Source: Burkholderiales bacterium (GTDB lineage: Bacteria > Pseudomonadota > Gammaproteobacteria > Burkholderiales > Burkholderiaceae_C). Taken from it: a DNA stretch of 14,209 nucleotides. The stretch's first letter is position 1. Each line of letters opens with the position of its first letter. A program made the position numbers and the translations under genes. Location of the stretch: contig CANFNE010000027.1 in NCBI GenBank assembly GCA_947448105.1, positions 1 to 14,209 on the forward strand, given 5' to 3'. Positions 1-6,573 of this stretch are shown one piece after another. Below the pieces are notes generated by a model that was not told where the DNA came from, did not search any database, and saw nothing but the letters and a program-made list of their open reading frames with translations.

Positions 1-1047
1 ACCGCCAGCGGCCAGGCCGCGCTGCACCTGGCGATTTGCACGCTCATGGGTGCGGGCTCGCACATCGTGGCTTCCACCGCGCTTTACGGTGGTTCGCACA
101 ACCTGCTGCATTACACGCTCAAGCGCTTTGGCATTGACACCACCTTTGTCAACCCCAATGACCTGGACGCCTGGCGCGCCGCCGTGCGCCCGAACACCAA
201 GCTATTCTTTGGCGAAACCGTGGGCAACCCCGGCCTGGACGTGCTCGACATTGGCGCCATCAGCGCGCTAGCCCATGAAAACGGTGTGCCGCTGCTGGTG
301 GACTCGACGCTCACATCGCCCTGGCTGATCAAGCCTTTTGACCATGGCGCCGATCTGGTCTACCACTCGGCGACCAAGTTTTTGTCCGGCCACGGCACGG
401 TGGTAGGCGGCGTGGTGGTGGACAGCGGTGCTTTCGACTGGGAAAAGTCGGGCAAATTTGCCGAACTGAGCCAGGTTTACGCCGGTTTTCACAACATGGT
501 GTTCAGCGAAGAAAGCACGGTGGGCGCCTTTTTGCTGCGCGCGCGGCGCGAAGGTTTGCGCGACTTCGGCGCCTGCATGAGTCCGCACACCGCGTGGCTG
601 ATCCTGCAAGGCATTGAAACCCTGCCCCTGCGCATGGCGCGCCACATGGGCAATACCGAAAAAGTAGTGCAGTTTTTGGCCAGCCACCCGATGGTGTCGC
701 GCGTGGGTCACCCCATGCTGGAGAGCCACCCCAGCCACGCACTGGCCCAGAAGCTGCTGCCGCGCGGCGCGGGGTCGGTGTTTAGCTTTGACATCAAGGG
801 CTCGCGCGCCCAGGGTCAAAAGTTCATCGAGGGCCTGAAAATTTTCAGCCACCTGGCCAATGTGGGTGACTGCCGCAGCCTGGTGATCCACCCGGCCAGC
901 ACCACCCACTTTCGCATGGACGACGCGGCGCTCAAGAGCGCAGGCATCGGCCCGGGCACCATCCGATTGTCTATTGGGCTGGAAGACCCGGACGACTTGG
1001 TGGACGACCTCAAGCGCGCGCTCAAGTTGGCGGAAAAGGCGGCCTGA
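1..1047 (+). CDS. metY: O-acetylhomoserine sulfhydrylase (aminocarboxypropyltransferase), 5'-truncated by window edge
   Basis: This cytosolic PLP enzyme makes homocysteine from O-acetylhomoserine and sulfide, the direct sulfhydrylation route to methionine. The frame is open from base 1 and encodes 348 residues before TGA; family members are usually about 430 residues, so some 80-90 N-terminal residues lie outside the window. The visible part begins in the SGQAALHLAI segment, which packs against the cofactor. It contains the SLYGG-like stretch (ALYGGS), the ETVGNP segment, the VDST strand with its PLP-contacting Asp, and HSATKFLSGHGTVVGG with the Schiff-base lysine (codon 376-378). The HGT..GG..VDSG pattern followed by FDW favours MetY over cystathionine gamma-synthase or MetZ. 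The gene is convergent with the flavoprotein downstream, 33 bp away, and I see no obvious terminator between them. Family assignment is very secure; the exact acyl donor is inferred. Confidence 0.92.
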   Translation, partial: TASGQAALHLAICTLMGAGSHIVASTALYGGSHNLLHYTLKRFGIDTTFVNPNDLDAWRAAVRPNTKLFFGETVGNPGLDVLDIGAISALAHENGVPLLVDSTLTSPWLIKPFDHGADLVYHSATKFLSGHGTVVGGVVVDSGAFDWEKSGKFAELSQVYAGFHNMVFSEESTVGAFLLRARREGLRDFGACMSPHTAWLILQGIETLPLRMARHMGNTEKVVQFLASHPMVSRVGHPMLESHPSHALAQKLLPRGAGSVFSFDIKGSRAQGQKFIEGLKIFSHLANVGDCRSLVIHPASTTHFRMDDAALKSAGIGPGTIRLSIGLEDPDDLVDDLKRALKLAEKAA

Positions 1048-1080
1048 GTACCACGCGGGTGTGCGGGCGCCTGGGCTGCG

Positions 1081-2211
1081 TCAGGCTTCGAGCAGCTGCG
1101 CCACCCAGTCCCCCAGCGCCAGCGCGCTGGTCAGGCCTGGTGATTCAATGCCAAACAAGTTCACCAAGCCGGCCACACCGTGGTCTTGCGGGCCTTGCAC
1201 GCAAAAGTCGGCAGCCGGGTCGCCCGGCGCGCTGATCTTGGGGCGAATCCCGGCATACGCGGGCTGCAAGGCGCCGTCGGGCAAACCGGGCCAATACTGG
1301 CGCACCGCCGCGTAAAAGCCCTCTGCCCGCGCCGGGTTAACCGTGAACGCGTCTGGCGCGTCCACCCATTCCACATCCGGCCCAAACTTGGCTTGGCCGC
1401 CCAGATCCAGCGTCAGGTGCACGCCCAAGCCCGCTGATTCAGGCACGGGGTAGACCAGGTGCCGAAACGGCGCACGACCCGCGAGCGTGAAATAGCTTCC
1501 CTTGGCGTAGTAAGGCGTGGGCAGCTTGTCCGCTGCCAAACCGGCAAAGCGCCGCGCCAGCGTGGGCGCGGACAGGCCTGCGGCATTCACCACGGTGCGT
1601 GCTGCCAGGCAGGTGCCGTCTTGCGTGCGCACCCAGTGGCGACCGTCCGCACCCTGGGCCAGCGCCACGGTGTCCACCGGTGCATGGAACACCAACTGGC
1701 CACCGGCGTTCTCGGTGTCCGCCTGTAAAGACAGCATCAGCGCGTGGCTGTCCACGATGCCGGTGCTTGGCGACAGCAGCGCGGCCTGGCACTCCAGCGC
1801 GGGCTCCAGGGCTCGCGCCTGCGCGCGGCTGAGCCATTGCAGGTCGTCAACGCCATTGGCCTGCGCTTTGGCTTGGGTTGCGCGCAGAAGTTCTACCTGC
1901 ACAGGCGTACTGGCCACCACGAGCTTGCCGCAGCGTTGGTGCGCAATACCCCGCTCGGCGCAATAGGCGTAGAGCTGTTGGCGCCCCTGAACGCACAGTC
2001 GCGCTTTCAAAGAGCCTGCCGCGTAGTACAGGCCGGCGTGGATCACCTCGCTGTTGCGCGCGCTGATACCGGTGCCGATGGCACTTGTCGCCTCCAGCAC
2101 CCAGACTGCGCACCCGGCCCGGGCCAGACTGCGCGCCACGGCCAGTCCGACCACGCCCGCGCCAATCACGACGGCGTCTACGGGCTCGGGGGCGGCGAGT
2201 GGCTGGTTCAT
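1081..2211 (-). CDS. FAD-dependent oxidoreductase, L-2-hydroxyglutarate oxidase (LhgO/L2HGDH)-like
   Basis: A DAO-superfamily flavoprotein of 376 residues, probably oxidising L-2-hydroxyglutarate or a related 2-hydroxyacid and passing electrons to oxygen or the quinone pool. The N-terminal Rossmann fold is clear: VVIGAGVVGLAVA with GxGxxG at residues 17-22 and Glu40 ending the second strand (ribose binding). SARNSEVIHAGLYY (50-63), GIVDSHAL (151-158), a second FAD region VVNAAGLSA (207-215), GVHLTLDLGG..KFGPDVEW (263-282) and the C-terminal NLFGIESPGLTSALALG all match the L2HGDH family. I chose the ATG at 2211 because AAGGA (2219-2223 on the plus strand) lies 7 nt upstream; the frame is open 33 codons further but without a better signal. 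Members of this family in related bacteria are often annotated only as NAD(P)/FAD oxidoreductase, so the substrate is inferred. It is transcribed divergently from the hydrolase; no convincing promoter was found. Confidence 0.88.
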   Translation of the reverse strand: MNQPLAAPEPVDAVVIGAGVVGLAVARSLARAGCAVWVLEATSAIGTGISARNSEVIHAGLYYAAGSLKARLCVQGRQQLYAYCAERGIAHQRCGKLVVASTPVQVELLRATQAKAQANGVDDLQWLSRAQARALEPALECQAALLSPSTGIVDSHALMLSLQADTENAGGQLVFHAPVDTVALAQGADGRHWVRTQDGTCLAARTVVNAAGLSAPTLARRFAGLAADKLPTPYYAKGSYFTLAGRAPFRHLVYPVPESAGLGVHLTLDLGGQAKFGPDVEWVDAPDAFTVNPARAEGFYAAVRQYWPGLPDGALQPAYAGIRPKISAPGDPAADFCVQGPQDHGVAGLVNLFGIESPGLTSALALGDWVAQLLEA

Positions 2212-2332
2212 GCACGGTTCCTTGGGGCTAGGCGGGGTTGTGGCGTTTCGGGCGCTCGCAGTATGGCGCAGGCGCGTGAATGGGAAAGCACCCGCTTGAC
2301 TTGGGCACAATGGCCCGATTGCGATGCTTCAC

Positions 2333-2337
2333 AAGGA
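2333..2337 (+). promoter_or_regulatory. Shine-Dalgarno AAGGA that sets a GTG start for the hydrolase
   Basis: AAGGA lies 7 nt before GTG 2345-2347. The in-frame ATG at 2324 is only 21 nt earlier, has no purine-rich site in front, and lies upstream of this ribosome-binding site. A weak -35-like TTGACT (2296-2301) with TGCGAT (2320-2325) would place the transcript start after the ATG, again favouring the GTG. That promoter is speculative. Confidence 0.6.
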
Positions 2338-2344
2338 TTTTCAC

Positions 2345-3172
2345 GTGTTCATTACCGTCAACGATGCCGATTTGTACGCTTACACCGGGGGCAAGGCCTT
2401 TGCGCCCGAACGGCCCACCGTGGTTTTTATCCACGGCGCGCTCAACGACCACAGTGTCTGGATCCTGCAAAGCCGCTACTTTGCGAACCATGGCTACAAC
2501 GTGCTGGCCATCGACCTGCCCGGCCACTGCAAAAGCGGCGGTGACGCGCCCCAGACGGTGGAACAGGGGGCGCACACCGTGATCGCCCTGCTGGACGCGC
2601 TGGGCGTGCAAAAAGCGGCCTTGGTCGGCCACAGCCTGGGTTCGCTCATCGCACTGGAAGCCGCAGCGCAGGTGCCGGACCGTGTGCACCACCTCGCTTT
2701 GCTGGGCACGGCCTTTCCAATGCGGGTCTCAGCCGCGCTGTTGGATGCTGCAGTGTCAGCGCCCATGAAAGGCATTGACATGGTCAACACCTTTTCGCAT
2801 TCCATGATGGCGCCGCCGCCCTCCACCCTGGGGCCGGGAACCTGGCTGCACGGCGCTGCGCGCGCCCTGATGCGCCGTGTACTGGCCAGCAATACAAAAG
2901 TGAATCTGTTCTCGCGCAGCTTCAAAGCCTGCGATAGCTACAACGGCGGCGAGCAGGCCACAGCAAAGGTCCAATGCCCTGCCCTTTTTGTGCTGGGAGA
3001 CCAGGACCAGATGACACCGCCCAAGGCGGCGCAATCGCTCGTTTCCCTGGCACGCCATGCAACGGTGTGCCACGTGGCGGCCGGTCATGCCTTGATGGAA
3101 GAGGCGCCAGACGCGGTCCTAGACGCGCTGTGGGAGTTCCTGAAGCCTTTGGGAGCGCCAAAGCAGCCCTGA
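2345..3172 (+). CDS. Alpha/beta-hydrolase fold protein
   Basis: A probable soluble serine hydrolase of unknown substrate, 275 residues from the preferred GTG start (282 if ATG 2324 is used). Fold landmarks, numbered from ATG 2324, are the oxyanion segment VVFIHGALND (33-42), the strand VLAIDLPGHCKS (60-71), the nucleophile elbow GHSLGS with Ser104, a late strand LFVLGDQD with the likely acid Asp228, and AAGHALMEEAP with His255. The order Ser-Asp-His and the spacing fit the classic triad, so it should be active. There is no signal peptide or membrane helix. The family includes esterases, haloperoxidase-like and epoxide-hydrolase-like proteins, and the lid (about 135-200) does not tell me which. 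It stands alone on this strand, divergent from the flavoprotein, and is followed by an AT-rich intergenic region. Confidence 0.88.
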   Translation: MFITVNDADLYAYTGGKAFAPERPTVVFIHGALNDHSVWILQSRYFANHGYNVLAIDLPGHCKSGGDAPQTVEQGAHTVIALLDALGVQKAALVGHSLGSLIALEAAAQVPDRVHHLALLGTAFPMRVSAALLDAAVSAPMKGIDMVNTFSHSMMAPPPSTLGPGTWLHGAARALMRRVLASNTKVNLFSRSFKACDSYNGGEQATAKVQCPALFVLGDQDQMTPPKAAQSLVSLARHATVCHVAAGHALMEEAPDAVLDALWEFLKPLGAPKQP

Positions 3173-3220
3173 ATTCGCGTCCAGACCTCAGTGGCAGTCG
3201 CATCGCCGGGGGACAGCGTC

Positions 3221-3243
3221 CGTATTTATCGACACGTATTTAT
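3221..3243. repeat. 9-bp direct repeat CGTATTTAT in the REC-cyclase upstream region
   Basis: CGTATTTAT occurs at 3221-3229 and again at 3235-3243, separated by CGACA (14-bp period). It lies 6 bp upstream of the proposed -35 box, where an activator commonly binds. The repeat is seen directly; a regulatory role is inferred. Confidence 0.5.
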
Positions 3244-3249
3244 TACCAA

Positions 3250-3278
3250 TTTACATATTATTAATAATAAGTTATACA
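3250..3278 (+). promoter_or_regulatory. Sigma70-like promoter for the REC-adenylate cyclase gene
   Basis: TTTACA (3250-3255) matches 5 of 6 bases of the -35 consensus. It is followed by a 17-bp spacer and TATACA (3273-3278, 4 of 6) or the overlapping TACAAT (3275-3280). Transcription would start near 3285, giving a leader of about 59 nt. The region from about 3222 to 3295 is strikingly AT-rich compared with its GC-rich surroundings. Confidence 0.55.
3256..3269. repeat. Perfect 14-bp palindrome in the promoter spacer
   Basis: TATTATTAATAATA is its own reverse complement and fills most of the gap between the proposed -35 and -10 boxes, a classic repressor-operator position. An AT-only palindrome can also arise by chance in AT-rich DNA, so operator function is inference. 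Confidence 0.45.
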
Positions 3279-3343
3279 ATAAATAGTAGTTTTTTGCGTT
3301 TATCGCCGTGCGGCAATGCACATCTATGGGAACGGGGGAAACA

Positions 3344-4498
3344 ATGCGCAACGCCAAGGTGTTTGACCGGCCCAGTGTGGAAAACACGCGGCTGACCGGG
3401 TTTGGCGTGGATTTTTCGAACTTCAGGGTGCTCGTGGCCGATGACAGCCGCACCCTGCGCTTGATCTTGGTCCAGGAACTTCAAGCCTTAGGCATTGTGC
3501 ATATCGCTCAGGCCACGGACGGGCTGCAAGCCTTGGAGATGCTTCGCAGCCAGCCCTTCGATCTGCTGTTGCTCGACATGGAAATGCCCGAGCTCGATGG
3601 CCTGGGCGTACTGGAGGTGCTGCGCGCCGACAACCGCCTGCATACGCTGGCCGTGATTGTGATCTCCGGCGCCAGTGCACTGGAGCGCGCCTACCAGTGC
3701 ATAGAAATCGGCGCCGAAGACTACCTTCCCAAACCCTATAACCCGGTGCTGCTCAAAGCGCGGATATTTTCATGCTTCGAAAAAAAGCGCCTGCGCGACT
3801 TGGAGCGCGAGCGTGTGGAGGCACTGCACCAAAAAAGCCAGCGCCTGGAGTCCGAGCAGCGCACGACCGAAAAGCTGATGCTCAATATCTTGCCCCATGC
3901 CATCGCCGAACGGCTCAAACGGGGCGAGCAGCATATCTCCGACGCCTACGCGGACGTGAGCATCTTGTTCAGCGACCTGATTGGATTTTCAGAAATGTCG
4001 TCGAGAATTTCAGCCACCGAGTTGGTGCGACTGCTCAACGATTTGTTCACCCGTTTTGACAAGCGGGCCCAAACCCTGGGCTTGGAAAAAATCAAGACCG
4101 TCGGCGACGCGTATATGGTGGCCGGCGGCTTGCCCCTTCCACGCCCGGACCATGCCGAACGGTGCGCTGACATGGGCCTGGGCATGTTTGACGACCTGGC
4201 GGCCTTTAACCGCTCGAACGGGCAGGCGCTGGCAATGCGCATAGGCATTGGCAGCGGGCCGGTGGTGGCCGGGGTCATTGGGTACACCAAGTTCTCCTAT
4301 GACCTGTGGGGCAGTACCGTCAACGTTGCGAGCCGTATGGAGGCGAGTTCGCCCCCGGGACGCATCCAAGTGTCACCGGCCACCTATGCCGCCTTGAAAG
4401 AACGCTTTGCCATGGAAGCCGCCGGGCAAGTGCATTGCAAAGGTCTGGGTCCCGTGTCCACCCACTTCTTGCTGCAGCGCCACGTGCCTTTGGTTTGA
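3344..4498 (+). CDS. Response regulator receiver domain fused to class III adenylate cyclase
   Basis: A 384-residue cytosolic signalling enzyme that should convert ATP to cAMP under control of a phosphorelay. Residues 27-145 form a receiver domain with the acidic pair Asp33/Asp34, phospho-acceptor Asp78 (LLLLDMEMPELDG), Ser108 at the switch position and Lys130 in the LPKPYNP turn. A charged helix (about 145-180, rich in K/E/R) links to LMLNILPHAIAERLKRGE, the conserved entry to class III cyclases. In the catalytic domain (about 204-380) I see metal-binding Asp211 and Asp255, purine-selecting Lys251 (EKIKTVG) and Asp320 (YDLWG), and transition-state Asn327 and Arg331 (NVASRM). Lys plus Asp is the adenylate pattern; guanylate cyclases have Glu and Cys/Ser. 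All catalytic residues lie on one chain, so a homodimer with two sites is expected. ATG 3344 follows GGGGGAA; GTG 3308 in the same frame lacks a site. The partner kinase is not in the window. Confidence 0.92.
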   Translation: MRNAKVFDRPSVENTRLTGFGVDFSNFRVLVADDSRTLRLILVQELQALGIVHIAQATDGLQALEMLRSQPFDLLLLDMEMPELDGLGVLEVLRADNRLHTLAVIVISGASALERAYQCIEIGAEDYLPKPYNPVLLKARIFSCFEKKRLRDLERERVEALHQKSQRLESEQRTTEKLMLNILPHAIAERLKRGEQHISDAYADVSILFSDLIGFSEMSSRISATELVRLLNDLFTRFDKRAQTLGLEKIKTVGDAYMVAGGLPLPRPDHAERCADMGLGMFDDLAAFNRSNGQALAMRIGIGSGPVVAGVIGYTKFSYDLWGSTVNVASRMEASSPPGRIQVSPATYAALKERFAMEAAGQVHCKGLGPVSTHFLLQRHVPLV

Positions 4499-4551
4499 GG
4501 CGGTGCCCGCGTGGTAGAAAGCGCCTTTATCGCTTGCTGCCTGCGCCCACC

Positions 4552-5835
4552 ATGACCCTCATCTTGTCCCTGCTCTTTGTGACCGCCTACCTGGCGATTG
4601 TCTTGGAGCACCCTTTGAAGATCAACAAATCCGCCAGCGCACTGGTGGGCGCCGGTCTGCTCTGGACCGTCTACGCTGCGGCCCGGGGTGATGCGGCACT
4701 GGTCAATGCGCAACTCGGCGAATCGCTCATGGGTAGCGCGCAAATCGTATTTTTTCTGATAGCCGCCATGGCGATTGTGGAAGTGGTGGACGCGCACGAC
4801 GGGTTTGAAGTGCTCACCGCCTTGATCAACACCACGCGTCTGTCCACCTTGATGTGGCTGGTAGGGTTCTTCACTTTTTTTCTGAGCGCGATTTTGGACA
4901 ACCTGACCACCACCATCGTGATGGTCGCGCTGATGAAACGCCTGCTGGCCGAGCGCGACGACCGCCTGTCGTTTGCCGGAGTGATCGTGATTGCCGCCAA
5001 CGCGGGGGGCGCTTGGACGCCGATTGGCGACGTCACCACCACCATGCTCTGGATCGGCGGGCAAATTACCACGATGGCCATTATTCAGGGGGTGTTCCTC
5101 GCGTCCCTGGTGAATCTACTGGTGCCATTGGCGATTACAAGTTGGCTCATGGGCGCGCGCCCGGTGGTCGCGCCCCCGTCTGCTGCACACCGGGAGCACT
5201 TGCCGACCACGCCAACCGAGCGCGCCGTGGTACTGACACTGGGTTTGGCCGTACTGGTGCTGGTGCCGGTGTTCAAGTCGCTCACCCACCTGCCGCCGTT
5301 CCTGGGCATGTTGCTGGGCCTGGGCCTGCTGTGGGCCGTGGCCGATGTGATGCACCAGCGCAAGGACGAAGCGCATAAACAGCACCTTACGCTGGTCAGC
5401 GCCTTGGCGCGCATCGACATGGGCTCCATCGTGTTCTTTATTGGCATCTTGCTGGCGGTGGCGGTGCTGGAGCACAGCCACATTTTGGGCGCACTGGCCC
5501 AGTGGTTGGACACCACCGTGGGGCGCCAGGACCTGATCGTGGTGGTCATCGGGCTGGCCAGCGCGGTGGTGGACAACGTGCCCTTGGTGGCCGCGTCCAT
5601 GGGCATGTACGACCTCGCCAAATACCCCACCGACAGCTTTTTGTGGGAATTCATGGCCTATTGCGCGGGCACCGGCGGCTCGATTTTGATCATCGGCTCG
5701 GCCGCTGGCGTGGCCGCGATGGGTCTGGAGCGTATTGATTTCCTTTGGTACCTGCGAAAAGTCAGCGCGCTGGCGTTGGCGGGCTATCTGGCTGGGGCGT
5801 TGGTGTACTTGGCGCAATACCACTGGCTGCACTGA
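4552..5835 (+). CDS. nhaD: NhaD-type Na+/H+ antiporter
   Basis: An integral inner-membrane antiporter of the ion-transporter superfamily that exports Na+ (or Li+) in exchange for protons, giving sodium and alkali tolerance. The protein is 427 residues and almost wholly hydrophobic, with roughly 11-13 predicted membrane spans. Features typical of NhaD are EHPLKINKSASAL near the N-terminus (19-31), LDNLTTTIVM (115-124), NAGGAWTPIGDVTTT (150-164) and, in the second half, VVDNVPLVAA (339-348) and TGGSILIIGSAAG (374-386). The paired xDN motifs in the two halves reflect the inverted-repeat architecture of this superfamily. The start is the ATG at 4552; the same frame is open upstream into the cyclase gene, but that stretch is charged and unlike the family. 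The ribosome-binding site is weak. It follows the cyclase by 53 bp and may share its transcript, as no terminator is visible. Confidence 0.9.
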   Translation: MTLILSLLFVTAYLAIVLEHPLKINKSASALVGAGLLWTVYAAARGDAALVNAQLGESLMGSAQIVFFLIAAMAIVEVVDAHDGFEVLTALINTTRLSTLMWLVGFFTFFLSAILDNLTTTIVMVALMKRLLAERDDRLSFAGVIVIAANAGGAWTPIGDVTTTMLWIGGQITTMAIIQGVFLASLVNLLVPLAITSWLMGARPVVAPPSAAHREHLPTTPTERAVVLTLGLAVLVLVPVFKSLTHLPPFLGMLLGLGLLWAVADVMHQRKDEAHKQHLTLVSALARIDMGSIVFFIGILLAVAVLEHSHILGALAQWLDTTVGRQDLIVVVIGLASAVVDNVPLVAASMGMYDLAKYPTDSFLWEFMAYCAGTGGSILIIGSAAGVAAMGLERIDFLWYLRKVSALALAGYLAGALVYLAQYHWLH

Positions 5836-5872
5836 GTAGGCGTTTCCCCCAAGGCGCCGCATCTTCGTCCGA

Positions 5873-5903
5873 AAGCGTAAGGGCTCATTTAGCGGTTACG
5901 CTT
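5873..5903. repeat. Inverted repeat AAGCGTAA-N15-TTACGCTT upstream of the TRAP genes
   Basis: AAGCGTAA (5873-5880) and its exact reverse complement TTACGCTT (5896-5903) are separated by 15 bp, with half-site centres 23 bp apart (about two helical turns). It lies in the 120-bp gap between nhaD and the TRAP permease start, some 52 bp before the ATG. No T-run follows, so an operator for a dimeric regulator is likelier than a terminator. I could not identify a convincing -35/-10 pair here. Confidence 0.5.
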
Positions 5904-5955
5904 GCATAGTGACAGACACCATAAGACCAAAATACCGCCGAAGATTGGATGCGCG

Positions 5956-6573
5956 ATGACTTTTCTACTTTCCCTTTCCAAACAAATTGACCGATTGAGC
6001 GAATGGGTGGGCCGCTGGGTGGCCTGGCTGGTACTTTTTGCGGTACTTATCAGTACCGGCAACGCGCTGATGCGCAAAGCCTTCAATATGAGTTCTAACG
6101 CTTTTCTGGAAATCCAGTGGTACCTGTTTGCCGCCGTGTTCCTGCTGGCCTCGGGCTACACCCTGCTGCGCCAGGAACACGTCAAGATCGATGTGGTGTC
6201 CGGTCGCTTCTCCAAGCGCGCCCAGATCTGGATCGACATCGTCGGCATCTGCGTTTTTCTGTTGCCCTTTGCCTACATGATCATCAAGCTGGCCATGCCG
6301 CTGGTGCTCAACGCCTACGCCACCCAAGAGGTGTCGTCCAACGCCGGCGGCCTGATCCGCTGGCCCGTGTTTGCGCTCTTGCCCATCGGCATGCTGCTGC
6401 TGGCGCTGCAGGCAGTGTCTGAACTCATCAAGCGGATCGCTTTTTTGCAGGGGCGCATACCGGACCCGAGCAAGAAACAGGGCGCCAAGACGCCCGAGCA
6501 GGAGTTCGCCGAGTTTTTGCTGCAAAAAGAAGTGGCAGCCCGTGAAGCCGCCCAGATCGGAGCACAAAAATGA
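5956..6573 (+). CDS. TRAP transporter small permease subunit (DctQ/TakQ type)
   Basis: The small membrane component of a tripartite ATP-independent periplasmic transporter, 205 residues. Four hydrophobic segments are visible at about 20-38, 51-70, 91-113 and 134-155, the expected DctQ topology. Family signatures include FLEIQWYLFAAVFLLASGY (50-68) and the following HVKIDV (75-80). The C-terminal 40 residues are charged and probably cytoplasmic. The ATG at 5956 was chosen because the Lys/Leu-rich start MTFLLSLSKQIDRLSEW fits the family; an in-frame TTG at 5902 would add 18 polar residues. Its stop overlaps the next start as ATGA (6570-6573), showing translational coupling with the large permease. 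The transport substrate is inferred from the nearby TakP-like binding protein: 2-oxoacids such as pyruvate. Confidence 0.88.
   Translation: MTFLLSLSKQIDRLSEWVGRWVAWLVLFAVLISTGNALMRKAFNMSSNAFLEIQWYLFAAVFLLASGYTLLRQEHVKIDVVSGRFSKRAQIWIDIVGICVFLLPFAYMIIKLAMPLVLNAYATQEVSSNAGGLIRWPVFALLPIGMLLLALQAVSELIKRIAFLQGRIPDPSKKQGAKTPEQEFAEFLLQKEVAAREAAQIGAQK

Noticed and set aside
268..909. A 213-codon minus-strand frame inside metY
   Set aside because: It is antisense to a conserved PLP enzyme and has no recognisable domain.
1048..1080. A terminator between metY and the flavoprotein gene
   Set aside because: The 33-bp gap has no stem with a following T-run on either strand.
3308..3343. GTG start 12 codons earlier for the REC-cyclase
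   Set aside because: It has no ribosome-binding site, whereas ATG 3344 follows GGGGGAA.
4306..4551. Upstream extension of the nhaD frame into the cyclase gene
   Set aside because: The extra residues are polar and Arg-rich and overlap the cyclase catalytic domain. NhaD homologues start at the hydrophobic MTLILSLLF segment.
5902..5955. TTG start 18 codons earlier for the small TRAP permease
   Set aside because: It is a rare start codon lying in the inverted repeat, adds a polar stretch not typical of the family, and lacks a ribosome-binding site.
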